From Diphasiastrum complanatum (Eukaryota; Streptophyta; Lycopodiopsida; Lycopodiales; Lycopodiaceae), in NCBI GenBank assembly GCA_029204225.1, contig CM055111.1:15068576-15132575 (forward strand): DNA of 64,000 nucleotides, read 5' to 3'. The translations under genes and the position numbers were made by a program. This document shows positions 48,760 through 60,451 of the stretch, in pieces; the first letter of the stretch is position 1; each line of letters begins with the position of its first letter. The notes under the pieces were generated by a model. The model had not been told where the DNA came from and ran no database searches. It was given only the letters and a program-made list of their open reading frames with translations.

Positions 48760-49520
48760 ATAACTAGACAAATCAATTAGATAGTCAGACAGAACATGGA
48801 AAAGCATGGCAGTATTGACACAAATCTGAACGCAGAACCAAACAGAGCTGTAATCAGATCAAGTATAACAAAATATACAAGTCAATAATGTAGGTAAGCA
48901 CAAAACAATAGTGGATGTAACTATTTGCTTCACAAAGCTAATCACAATCTATGAGGGTTATGAACCTATTGCTAACAATCTGTTTGAAAGAAAGAATCGA
49001 TGTGTGAAAGCATCTACAATGTCTATCTCACATGTTACAAATCATGCTTCGTTCTCTATATATGTGATGAATCCTTGAAAGGTATTCAATATATATACAA
49101 ATGTTACATATGTGCAGATGAAGAATATACAAAAGTGATTGTGCTATCTGTAGGAGATCGTGGGTGGCTGTCGTCATTGTCAAATCTGATTGCACAGTGC
49201 ATAGAACGAGCGTGACGAGGCCGCAACATCGGGCTTCACTAGAATTGACGCTAGTGAAAATGCAAAAATTGCGACACCCTTCGGCCTTCAGCCTTGTCCT
49301 TACCTAAAGGCAACTTTTGCCCTTATAACAACAAGTGTCGCATTTTTCGCCTGTCTAATTTTACATGTAAAAATGCAGTGTCGCATTTTTCACATTTTTT
49401 GCCTATTCAAGTTTGCTTGTATTTATGCAGACTATGCGACAACATGAGTAGAAATGCAGTAGCATTGAATGGAGGCAGATTAACATAGGATTTAGGAGAA
49501 TAGAGAAAATAAATCCAACA
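48760..49520 (-). repeat. Copia family 4 LTR, 3' copy
   Basis: Minus strand starts TGTTGGATTT at 49520 after the purine tract AGATTAAGAGGGGG. It is related to the LTR at 23260-24192. The left boundary is approximate. Confidence 0.65.
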
Positions 49521-49598
49521 CCCCCTCTTAATCTGGATCCCTGAATGCCTTGATCTTCAGACTAAGCAATGCACAAAATTTGTTATGCGCATTAACAC

Positions 49599-51605
49599 TT
49601 AATGCTTTGTAAATATATTTGCAACCATGTCCTGTGTTCTACAATACGTTAAGCTTACCTCTTTGTTGAGAACCTTGCCCCTAATATAGTGACATCGAAT
49701 CTCAATGTGCTTACTCCTAGAGTGAAATCTAGGGTTGGTTGATAAGACAATAGCACTCTGATTATGACATAATATGATAGTAGGGCTGCACTGATTCAAA
49801 CTAATGTCTGACAGTAAATTTCTCAACCAAAATGCTCCTTTAATAGATTGAGAAGCAACAATGTATTCTGCTTCTATAGATGAAAGAGCGATTGAGGTTT
49901 GCTTACGACTGTTCCATGAGATAGGACCATCATTGAAGAAGAATGTAAATCCAGATGTGGACTTATGATTGTCTACATCTCCTCCCCAGCTTGCATCAGA
50001 ATATCCACTGAGTTGATGAAGAATGTCGTTGTTGACTTCTCCATAGCAGATGCACTGGTCCATGGTAGCTCAAATATACCTCATGACTCTTATGAGAGAC
50101 TTCCAGTGGGTAATGCCAATATTAGCCATAAATTGGCTGAGTGAGCAAACTACAAAAGAGATGTCAGGTCTTGTACAAACCATTGTGTACATGAGAGATC
50201 CAAGTATCAATCGATAAGGATACTCTCTCATCTGCTCCTCTTCCTGCTTGGTCTGAGGACATTGGTCCCTTGACAAACGTAGGCCTGGATCCATCGGTGA
50301 GTGAGCTAACTTACAATTCATCATATTATATCTGTCAAGAACATTGTGAAGATAACTTTGTTGAGTAATATAAATTAGTCTTCTCGCTCTGTCACGGTGG
50401 ATTTGAATGCCAAGAAAAAAGTGAGCTTCACCTAGATCAGTCATGTCAAACTCAAAAAACAATATCTGTTTAGCATCCTTAACCAAATTGGTATTGGTGC
50501 TGAAAAATGATAATGAAGGATTGTTGCACTGACTTGGAATAGATGTTGCAATCATCAGTGCTTGGTTGAAAACCTTGTTCGATGAAGAATGTGTTGATCC
50601 TCTGAAACCAAGCTCTGGCAGATTGTTTCAAGCCATAAAGTGCCTTATGGAGCTTACATACATGATTCTTCATACCTTCCAGAATATATCCTTCGGGCTG
50701 GATCATGTAGCTATCTTCTTCTATAACTTTATCCAGATAAGCTATTTGCACATCAAGTTGATGCACTTCAAGGTCGGCTGCTACAACATATGATAGGAGG
50801 GCTCAGATCGATAAATGCTTGACTACTGGACTGCAAGTCTCACTATAGTCAATATTGGAAATCTGAATAAATCTTCATGCTACCAGTCTTGCCTTCCTTC
50901 TATCAATCGTTCCATTGACATTGTACTTGATCTTAAAGATCCGTTTGCAATCGATGATATTGTAGCCACCCCCAAGAAGAGCTTCGCCTAATGACTATGT
51001 TTGGTTCTTGATCAGAGAGAAATATTATTTGTCCATGGCTTCTCTGCAGAGTTCAGAGTCTGGTTGGCTAAGTGCCTCTTCGACCATTGTCGGTTCTTGT
51101 ATCAAAAGATAGGTAGACTCAGGTTGGATGGTTTTGAGACCTTGAAAGTCAAATTTTTTCCTCGTCTCTTTCAGGATCTGCGCTTAGGCGATGCATCCGA
51201 ACACTTGTAGGTTCTTCACAGAAGGCTTAGAGCTTGTCCACATCTCATGGAGTGTTCTGCCTGAGAGGGCCTTGGTTGAACATCTGTTCTAGACATAAGC
51301 TACAGTGGAGATAGCCTTGGCCTAGAAGCTCTTGGGCAGTGATGCATGTGCCAGCATACTTTTAGTTGATTCAACTAGGGTATAGTTCTTTCTCTCGGCC
51401 AAGCCATTTGATTGAGGAGAATAAGGAGTGATAAATTGTTGCTCAATGTCTTGGCTTTGGCAGTACTCCTTAAATTCGGTAGAGATGTACTCTCCACCGT
51501 TGTCAGACTCAGGGCTTTGGTCATTCTCCCAGTCTCTTTTTCTGCACGCTCCTTGAAGATTTTGAAGCAACTAAAAGCTTCTGATTTCTTCTTGATAAAA
51601 TACAC
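49599..51605 (-). pseudogene. Copia family 4 pol: integrase, RT, RNase H
   Basis: On the minus strand, integrase (SDNGGEYISTEFKEYC, TPYSPQSNGLAERKN) at 51570-51322 is followed by decayed sequence. RT follows at 50766-50070 (HQLDVQIAYL, LYGLKQSARAW, GEAHFFLGIQI, YRLILGSLMY, RPDISF) and RNase H at 50063-49599 (SDASWGGD, SWNSRKQTSIALSS, RSKHIEIRCHYI). The YVDD region of RT is lost at about 50490, which disables the enzyme. It is nested in plus-strand copia pieces on both sides. Confidence 0.9.
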
Positions 51606-52081
51606 CATAGAGCTTCTATTGTGGCATCAAATGACACTTTGCAAGTGAGTGCTACAAGAAGGTGATGGAGCTATATCATGGATGTCGAAGAAACAAGCCA
51701 CTATCTCATTGTCATCTAGTGAGGCTGTGTACAAAGCCCTTACTCATTGCACAAAAGAGATGGTATGGATCAAGAGGATGATCAAGTCGGATATTCACTT
51801 GCTAGATTTTTCAGAGTGACCAATCATCTTTTGTGACAACCTATCAACCCAAAAGTTGGCAAGCAATCCTATATTTCATGCTAGGAGCAAGCATATTGAG
51901 ATGGCATATCACTTTGTGAGGGAGCAAGTCATGGCAAAGGAGGTGGAGCTTCAACATGTCTCCTCAAGAGAGTGTGGCGCTGATATCTTCACCACAACAT
52001 TGGTAAAAGGCTTGTTCATAAAGCATATGACCTCACTTGGAGTGTTTTCAATGTCTATGCTAAAGCTAGTTGAAGAGGGAG
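51606..52081 (+). pseudogene. Copia family 1 remnant: zinc knuckle joined to RNase H
   Basis: A knuckle fragment (51610-51660, near copy of 48560-48615) is fused directly to RNase H sequence (SWMSKKQATISLSSSEAVYKA, FCDN, ARSKHIEMAYHFVREQ), so everything between gag and RNase H is deleted. It ends in a purine tract GTTGAAGAGGGAG before the LTR. Confidence 0.75.
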
Positions 52082-52375
52082 TGTGAGAAATTGTCAACTA
52101 GTTTAGTCATATTTGCTACATTTGTTTATTTGGCAATTGAGGCCAATTTTATATTAGACTTAGAGTTTTACTTTTCAAAGTTATATTAGTCTAAAATAAT
52201 TTGAATAAACACTTTTGGAAAGTTTAGTACACAAGTTTTTGGTAGATTCGATCTGAGTAGTAGAGACATTGAATCTAGTCACAAAAATAGTAAGATTTTT
52301 CATTATAGAGGGAAACCAAAGTTTGAAATTAGGTTTGGACCTGCTATGAAAGGATGTAACTCATGGAAAGAGAAG

Positions 52376-52458
<83 letters not shown>

Positions 52459-52725
52459 TCATTTCATGCTTATACATGTTTCTCTTTCGGTCATCTATCC
52501 ATTGGTGCACTATATTGGTGATATCTTGGAATTTTGTGCGTAGAATGCTCATTAAATGCTATATTCGGATCCACACATGTGAAATACAGTAGCTTATTAA
52601 TTTTGTATGGAAATCAACTTCATTTCCTGTTTTGATTGATGTTTGATCAAGATCTATTCGAGTTTGCATCCCATTCATAGAGTAGATATTGATTTTTCTA
52701 TATTGGCAAGGTTGGTGATTTGTTG
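52082..52725 (+). repeat. Copia family 1 LTR, 3' copy (52.1 kb)
   Basis: Starts TGTGAGAA and matches the other family 1 LTRs to about 52725, after which other copia LTR pieces follow. It contains a long CT tract (52378-52455). Confidence 0.7.
52378..52455 (+). repeat. (CT)n microsatellite inside copia LTR
   Basis: About 78 bp of CT at the same LTR position as the tract at 5503-5574. Confidence 0.95.
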
Positions 52726-52875
52726 ACTTCTACTTTGGTCTATTCTCTCTCTACTCAAGAGCAACCAATTTTTCTCTCTCTACTTGAGAGCAAGGTGTTT
52801 GGTTGGGTCTCTCGTAATGAAAATTATGTAGTTTTTCATGTGGATGTAAGAAACTTGCTTGTCTTTGGACGATCA

Positions 52876-53870
52876 TGTGAAAATACAGAAAATGAGGACC
52901 AAGAATGGATCCAAATCAGATCCACAAGAGTGATTGGGTGTTAGATTAGATTGATCTACCAATCTACACAAGATTAGATCAATTCTACATCAACAAATCT
53001 AACAAGAACAATTAATTATAATTAAAACTATGACTTGCTGGTTTCACACGTGTGAAAACCTGTCAGAGTACGACTACCGACAGAGAATGAAGTACACAGA
53101 TTAGAATCCAATAGAAGCATAAAATCACAAGACAAATAGTGAAATTACTCAAGAAATGCTCCAAAACAAAGATTTCACTTGCGTGTTGATTATGGCCAAA
53201 TGAGGCTCTATATATACACAAGAGCTGCTAGTACTGAGTTGATTTGGCACGTGTGAGAGTGCCTAGTCATCATAGGATCCACCAATAATCATCAATATGG
53301 CACATAGTCCAAGATTCCTAACTTATAGCCACCTCCCCCTTGATTTGAGGCAATTTTCCTAATTTATAGGGACTTGCACAAATATCTACTACAAGTGGAA
53401 TCTCACCTAATACTAATGTTTTCACACGTGTGAGTAGGTTTACACACATGTGAGATCACTCCTACCCATGTGAAATAACTTTTTTTTACCAATAATATGA
53501 TGCCAAGTGGCATTTAGCTAGAAAACTAGATTTTGGCCATTTTAGCCACTAGATCTCAAATAAAATGATATGTAAAACCTACATGACTATTCTAAAGGAC
53601 AAGTGCATTTTCAAATTCTAGCTTGGTAAATCTAACATACATATATCTACAACTCCAAGTGCTAATATTAACTTTACACTAGACCAACTGTCTCAGTGAG
53701 CATGTGATGTGTCACATTTGACTGGTCAACACTTGGATTGTGGGCTGCTTGATTTCACAATAAATGCATGGAATTTCTCATACACTGGACCAAGTGTCTC
53801 AGTGAGCATGTGATGTGTCACGTTTGACCGGTCAACCCTTGATTTCACAATAAATGCATGGAATATCTTC
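52876..53870 (-). repeat. Copia X LTR, 3' copy, with tandem duplication
   Basis: The minus-strand LTR ends TATTTTCACA at 52876. Its middle (53600-53430) matches the 5' LTR block at 14720-14560. Two CACACGTGTG palindromes are at 53045-53054 and 53423-53432. Its first part is duplicated in tandem (about 53684-53775 and 53781-53862). The start near 53870 is approximate. Confidence 0.6.
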
Positions 53871-53878
53871 AGCCTGGA

Positions 53879-54600
53879 TCACATTAAGCTCCTCCAAAGT
53901 CTTCTTAGCCATAGGATCTCCTTTGTTGTTATTGTCATAGCTTTGTACTCGGATTCTGCTGATGAAAGAGAGATGGTATCTTGTTTTTTGGAAAGCCAAG
54001 ATATAACTCCTCCACATAAGAATGTAGCAAAGGCACTTGTGGATCTTCTATCCACTTTGTCACCTACAAAATATGAGTCCGAGTATGATCTCAGACAAAT
54101 ATTAGTCCCTTGATAAACAATGCCAAAGTTTCTTGTAGCCAAGATATATCTTAACACTCTTTTGGCACTTTTCCAATGACATATTAGTGGACTTTGCATG
54201 TATTGACTCAATTTGCCAACACAAAAGCTAAGATCTGGTCTAGTGATGTTCAAGTAGATCAAATAACCAATAAGCTTTCTATAGGTAGTTATGTCCTCAA
54301 AGGATGCTTCATCACTTTTCTTGAAAACTTTTACACTTAGTTTCAAGGGAGTTTCAACTGCTTTACAATCTTTCATGCAAAACTTTTCTAAGATGGATCT
54401 AGCATACTTACATTGACATATGAAAGTAAAATCATTACTTCTAGTGACTCCTATTCCAAGTATAACTTTTAGAAGTCCTAAATCTACCATCTTAAATTAA
54501 CTAGACGAGAAAATTTTTACATCTCTAATGCCATCAAGATCATTTCCTGTGAGAATTATATCATCAACATATAAAACCAAAATAATGATCTTCCCATCAC
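53879..54600 (-). pseudogene. Copia X reverse transcriptase C-terminal part and RNase H
   Basis: The minus strand starts within RT just before the catalytic YVDDIILTGND, continues LLKVILGIGVTRS, CQCKYARSILEKF and YRKLIGYLIYL-TRPDLSF, then RNase H with SYSDSYFVGD, SWLSKKQDTISLSSAESEYKA, ending at about 53879. A stop and shift near 54496 break it. Its RT content begins about where the plus-strand fragment at 26648-26917 stops, with roughly 35-40 residues missing. Confidence 0.85.
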
Positions 54601-54603
54601 TAC

Positions 54604-55874
54604 GCAACTCTGTGATTTTCTCCACATGAAAAGCATCCAAGTGGTGCTCTGGCCCAATTTCTCGAGGCTTGTTGTTGAGTGGCAGCATAAATGGCATACT
54701 GTTATGAAGATCCACCTTCTTGATCATTACCGTAGCTCCATTGCTCAGCACTTCCGTAAGGTTTTGGTTCCATCAAATTGGTAGGAGGAGCAGAGTGTTT
54801 TGGTGGGGCAAGCAAAGCTAGACATTCCGGGTATCCAAGAGTAGAGTGTCGTAGTCTTGCTGCTGGATTGCCTCCATACTGTGGATCTCGATATCCCATC
54901 TGGGCATACCATTGTTGAATTATCCGAGGGTTGAAATTGCAAAAGGCAGTCTCATGGTCAGGTGAATTACACAAATGGCAAATACTGATTTCCATTCGTT
55001 TTTTCAATTGAGGACACTCGTTCACTGTGTGATTTTCTGTACAAATAGAACACCAGACATTTTCCCTGGTAGGAAAAGTCTTTGCAAACTTCTCAAGTTC
55101 CTTGTTCGCTTCTCCATGGAAAATTTCTAATGCTTTGATCTTCTCATCAAATTGCAACTGCAACTTTTCCATCTGTTTCTGCTGGGTCTTCCCAAGTTTC
55201 TCGAACTCATTGAGCATCATTTCTGCAATAGCATTGGCATTCGTTGATGCAATAATGATGGATGTCGTAGTAATCTGTCCTACTGTATAAGGCAACATAC
55301 TGACATTCGGCTCATCATCTGAATCTTCATCCTCCTCCCGAATTGCATCGTCCATCGCATTTTGCAAAAGTGCATACTCATTATGGCGTTTCATCTCACG
55401 TCTGATGTGTTTAGGTAGACCTGACAAAAACCACATAACCATGGCATTGTCATTAATCAGCTCAGGCTCACATTCAGATATAAGACGTTTCACCCTTTCA
55501 ATGTAATCTCAAACCATTTCCCACTTTCCCATTTTAATTTTACTTAAAAGTAGGAAAGGGTCTTTCATAAACTTCCGCGGTTTGAACTGTGTGATAAGGG
55601 CTCGTTTAACAACCTCCCAATCTGTACGTTCAGTTTCATCTTGGTTATAGTACCAATCTTGTGCTACGCTTGTTAAGGCCATAGGAAACAACTTAAATCT
55701 ATCTTGAGGATAAATCTCACCATAGACCTCACAGGATTCAGCATAGATCTGAAGAAATCTAACTGGATCTTTTAATCCATTATATTTGGGTAGATCCAAT
55801 CGGGGTGCTCTTCTAACAATAATTGGATTGATTTCCTGTGGAGCACCTCCAGGAGCAGCTCCAGGGGCAGCCAT
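54604..55874 (-). pseudogene. Gypsy gag with zinc knuckles (copy C)
   Basis: ATG at 55874, Ala/Gly/Pro-rich start, then a retrotransposon gag domain (PRLDLPKYNG, DPVRFLQIYAE, AQDWYYNQ, WEVVKRALITQF). There is one in-frame stop at about 55510, then the frame continues through an acidic patch to knuckle-like CSICTENHTVNEC and CHLCNSPDHETAFC, and after another stop at about 54702 the beginning of a third, CFSCGENHRVA, cut at about 54604 where copia RT starts. Gag forms the particle around the RNA. Protease and everything downstream are absent here and correspond to copy B. Confidence 0.9.
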
Positions 55875-57071
55875 CTTTACAAATTTAGATCAAATCGATA
55901 ATGAGATTGGATATAGATTTTTCCAAAAAAACTATCTCAGATTACATCTGCTAGCTCTATTCCACTTTTCAAGAATCGGATTCTATATGATGAAAAACTA
56001 CCCAAAATTTGATCAATCGATACTTCTCAAAAATGTTAAATCTCTCAGAGTCCAATTCAGAATATATCAGATTTGATCCAAATTTTGACAGAGACTTGAT
56101 CTGGAAAATCAGAAACTAAAAATAGGACTGGCGAAGGTTGTCTCGGCAAAGGTTCAACAGTGCTATTTTGGAATAAAAACTCTCTGAACACTTTTCTAGC
56201 AATTTCTTGGGAAATAACCTTCGTCGACTTCTCAGATGAAAGATCTGACACAGATAAAACTATGGTCAACCGGATGAAGGTTTCTGACACAAGAAAAAAC
56301 AGTTTTTGTAAACTGACGAGGGTAAATATCAAATTTTTTTTTGATCTGATCAAGATGAATCTTCGTCGAACTCAAAAATAGTATTTTTTTATAAATAGAA
56401 TGTTCTGGAAAATCGGCGAAGGTTCTGGCGAAGGATCAAGAGTAATACTGGTAATTTTGCAAAAAAGTGACTTTTTTGGCAAAAATATGACAATATGACA
56501 ACTGATCCTCTGAAAACCTTTCTATTTTTGGTATTATTCTTCGCCGACCTGGCAACAGATAGATCTGAATCACATCTAAGCACATTGGATCAAGTGAAGG
56601 TTCTTTTTCTGTATTTTTTAGGGTTTTGATAAATTTTGGTATTTTTTTGGTGGTTTTTCTAATGTTTTTGGAAATCTGCTGGGAATTAATCTTCGCCCTT
56701 CAAACTGAAGGTTCTGTAAACAGAACCAAAGGTGTCTGAAACTCGGCGAAGGTTTCCTGAAAGAGGGTAAAAAGTTCTGAACTCTGATGACGCTTTTTGT
56801 CTCTTTTTGACTAAATTTGGTAGATTTGACCAGTTTTTGTTATTTTCTCTGATATCTCAGATCCAAGTGAATTTTAAGATTGGTGATCTGAATAGCCTTC
56901 CCTGTTTAATAATCAGATTAGATTTCAAACAAGCAAATCCACTCAAATCTAGCGAAATCAATCCCAAACTAACCCTACAATGTAGATTTAACACTATTCA
57001 TGCCATGACAAGATGCCTGATGCAAGCTAACCATCAACCAAACATGCTGCAAATTGAAAAATTGGAGTAGC
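55875..57071 (-). other. Gypsy leader with GGCGAAGG motifs
   Basis: Long untranslated leader between primer site and gag. Between 56120 and 56770 GGCGAAGG-type motifs and their complements recur about ten times, as in the post-pol spacer of copy B. Confidence 0.65.
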
Positions 57072-57089
57072 TCCCCGACAACGGCGCCA
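57072..57089 (-). other. Gypsy primer-binding site, tRNA-Asp type
   Basis: Minus strand TGGCGCCGTTGTCGGGGA lies four bases inside the LTR. It matches the complement of the plant tRNA-Asp 3' end at 17 of 18 positions; the single difference still allows G-U pairing. Confidence 0.85.
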
Positions 57090-57093
57090 AAAC

Positions 57094-57835
57094 TGTAGTG
57101 GGTTTCTTTCCTTGCCTAACCTGAATCCAAGATCTAGTCAATCTAGCATCAAAGAGACGGAGTTAGTTGTCACGCGGAGGTTCGTTCCCATGAGAGCAAT
57201 AATATAGTTCAGATTTCAACATGAATGGAGGATCTAACACTAACATCCATTAACACTAAGCATTAACACTACATCCATTAACCCTAAATCCACAACAAAG
57301 ATAGACACTTACTCTTCTCTCTCTCCTTTTCTCTCTCACAAAAAGCATAAGAAATAGCAATCGCAATAATGATCAAATCCAACAATTAGCAAATACAAAG
57401 GAATCATGAGAAATGGAGGAAAAGAGAGGAAGAGCAAGGACATTCATCAATCCATTTCTAAAGAGAACCAATCTGCTTTATTGAAATGAGGAAATGAACA
57501 TCAGGAGCAACTCGAGTTGGTCCCTTTTTATAGTAGAGAGGAGGACCCTGGCCTCTGAATCCTATTGGTCCAGTCTTGCCTCTCTTTTTATTCAAATTTA
57601 AAAAAGTGTGAGAACCATCAAAATTGGAGGGAAACCCAACTTTATTCACTAACTTGACATTTAGGCCTTGCGACATTAAAAGTCCTGCAAAAAGGCCTAA
57701 AGTCCTTTTATTAACATTCTAATTAATCAAATAACTATGTGATCATTGGGTTGGACTTACACACGCAGGGTGCCAAATCCCTCTCACTTATTAACTAGGG
57801 TTAGGGTTGCCTTGGGATCCGCTAACCCTCCAACA
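57094..57835 (-). repeat. Gypsy 5' LTR, copy C
   Basis: 742 bp on the minus strand, TGTTGG to CACTACA, followed by the primer site, so it is a 5' LTR. It is preceded (minus reading) by AACAT (57836-57840). Closest relative in the window is the LTR at 33745-34487. Confidence 0.9.
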
Positions 57836-57840
57836 ATGTT

Positions 57841-58525
57841 GGAGAGGGGTGTATTTGATTTTTCCTAGAATATCATCAGACACCAATTTTTGTAGATTTA
57901 GAACTATTGCCTATCCCTTTTTTTTTCTAGTATTCATTATCCTGATTTTCAAGACACTTATCTTAATGGATACATGAAAAATGTGAGAACAAAAGCACCA
58001 TTGATTATGGCGCCATATTTATACAAGTAATTGAGTTTTTTTCACAAATTAGCTGATGCTATATTTTTTGAGATATCATGTTTAGACTTTTATCCGGACT
58101 CACCTGCCAATTTGTCACTTTAGTGGCCATTGGTGTTTATATGTTTTGTCATTATATGTAAATATTGACGATATATGCAACCTGGTGTGCATAAAAATGA
58201 ATTCGATCACGCACACACACATGGATGCAAAATAACTTGTGGGAGCCCTTTTGCCCATGGGCTAGAGCCCAATGGCAAGGCCCAACACCTTAGGCCTTCA
58301 TTATGTAATGTGGACTTATGTTTTCCCCAAGTGAACTTGACATGCTCTTGGAAGAGATCTTCCACTTGACGGTATAACTTGTTCTAGTGAGTGATCTTCC
58401 ACTTGAAGGTATAACGTGCTCTAGTGAGTGACTAACTTTGGAAGGTCTATGTACATGGTTGTCTATTGCACAACTTCAAGGAGAAGGGTTAAGATTGTCA
58501 ATAGCAAAAACATAAGTGTTTGGTG
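57841..58525. other. Intergenic, nothing firm
   Basis: No supported gene. A 25-bp stretch near 57885-57910 resembles 18385-18410 in the MULE-like region and may be a scrap of the same family. Confidence 0.3.
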
Positions 58526-58541
58526 TGACCACGTACAAATG

Positions 58542-58620
58542 CTTCTTGGTTTCCAAGGGGAGGCCTGAGACCAAAGAAATTTTGGATGTCAAGCTAACCA
58601 ACTGAGCCAACCCCTCATGA
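58542..58620 (-). mobile_element. tRNA-like mini-retroposon, copy 2
   Basis: 79 bp on the minus strand: GGGGTTGGCTCAGTTGGTTAG (perfect A box TGGCTCAGTTGG), weak B box, end GGAAACCAAGAAG. Flanked by an exact 16-bp duplication TGACCACGTACAAATG (58526-58541 and 58621-58636). Same family as 41909-41996. Confidence 0.8.
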
Positions 58621-58636
58621 TGACCACGTACAAATG

Positions 58637-60451
58637 AAACAATGTCAATTGGCATCATATAAAAGTAAACTTTTTGTGTTGCATAGATAAATCTTTTATT
58701 TAATTTTATGGCTTGCGATGTTTAAGGGTATCGACGAAACTACAATCTCCAAAAATAAAGACAATGTCTAAAGTTCCTCCATGCCTTACAAAAGGATGTG
58801 CATGTAAACAATTCTTATGCCATAAGAATGTGCTCCTATACTAGAAAATTTACCATAAATGACTAGCTCATAAATTGAGACAACCTTGCTCATCCTTATG
58901 TAAAGAAATATAATTTCATGTGACCTTGATGTAACTCTACAATTAGCTTAGTAACAATTTCGCTACAAAAACCATTCTCCCATAGGTTGAGGTGAGGCAA
59001 GGAGCCATTTACCAACAACCGACATACTTTTAGGACATACATTTCCTATTAAAAAAAAGTCTAATAGACAAGCACTTTATGATCATCCCCACAATTGGTT
59101 TGCATGTTCAAACTCCTCGAAGGCCTTTAAAGTGTGAACAAGGGTCCACACTCCAATTCTAATCTATCAAATCATTGGTCGTCGCCCTCAAAAATTTGTC
59201 AAGCTATTAAAATTGCATGTACTATCGTGGAGATTCAAAAGGATGCATATTATCATATTGTTGAGATCGAGAGAGCTACTTTTTTAGAATGTTCATACAC
59301 TTTACTTGATCGCGTAAGGGTGGTTTCAATTTGGTTGCCTAGAAAGTATCTCGAATTTGCCAAGCAAGTTAGTATACTTTTAAGACCTAGTGAGGGTTGA
59401 GATACTACATAAGGATGATGGGTAGCAAGTGAGGAGGCATGAAGGAGAAGTTGTCAAATAGTGACTCCTTTTTAGCTAGTTCAAGGTAATTAGGAGGCAC
59501 ACAAAAAAATGGTTGGATCACTTTCCCCTACAAGGGCAAGCCCAAGGTGCCACCTCATGTAGCAAGTAGGGCCATCTGCATTGTAGTTTGAAGGGAAGGT
59601 GGTGGCTCTATTTTCCCATATGAACGAATAGAAGTTGATAAGTTCCACTTGGACTTGACGAGTAATCGGTATAAAATCAGCCCAATATTGCCTTTCTCTT
59701 GAGGTCTAGAAATGAGAAAGGGGTTCAATGTCACACCCTAATAGAACTCCACATTTATGATCACCTTTTGATCTTGGTATGACTTTATAAATGGTGTGCA
59801 AGAAATTTACCAATGATAAGGTTGTAGTCAAAGCGGGACAATAGGCAAAACAAAGAAAATCTTACAAAAGTAGTTGACTAACGTGTGTACTCCATGGTCT
59901 CAAAGCTTTGGAAAGAGCACGTTGTCCATGCTTTTGGAAGCATTTCTGAGCAAATCCATGTGCTTTTTAAAGTGTTAAAGTGTCAAAAAGAATATAACTT
60001 TTAAGTTTTTTAATCTATTTTTAACTTCCGATTGTGGAGTGAAATTGGTGTTAATTCAAGGCTTACATAAAAGATTTTGGCTACCATGATAGATAAATAA
60101 TGATCGTAAAACAGAAAAAAAAATATCAAGTGATCATGAAGGGAGATAATTTTTCCCATTCACGTTAGATTGAAATCATTTAATAGTAAGTGAAGAGTTG
60201 GCATGTTTAGCAGGTTCTAAGAGATAATGGCCGGTCTAGCTTGGAAAATGGTTTTATAGACAGATTTCTGGGAAGTGTTAGCCACGCGCACACAAATACA
60301 TACATATGTTTGCTTCGTGTGTATCATAAATAAACGTGTTTTTTTAAATGCTATCCAAAATAGTTAAAAATGGAATGTTACATGGAAATTAGACATATCC
60401 TAACAATCCGTTAACAAGCACAAACATCCACTACTGAATCTGTTTAGGAAA
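58637..60451. other. Intergenic, nothing recognised
   Basis: AT-rich. The plus-strand frame 59134-59400 is the longest but has no known motif and I do not call it a gene. Confidence 0.3.

Noticed and set aside
54601-57835. Copy C as an independent solo or truncated gypsy insertion
   Set aside because: The matching AACAT duplication, complementary content and closest LTR similarity to copy B favour one split element, although independent truncation is not formally excluded.
57885-57910. Partner 3' LTR for family 5 after removing the gypsy insertion
   Set aside because: Sequence after 57841 has a purine tract followed by TGTATTTG, but it does not match the family 5 LTR start, so no 3' LTR is assigned.
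59134-59400. 88-codon plus-strand ORF as a gene
   Set aside because: No motif, no splice or promoter context, and length expected by chance in this sequence.
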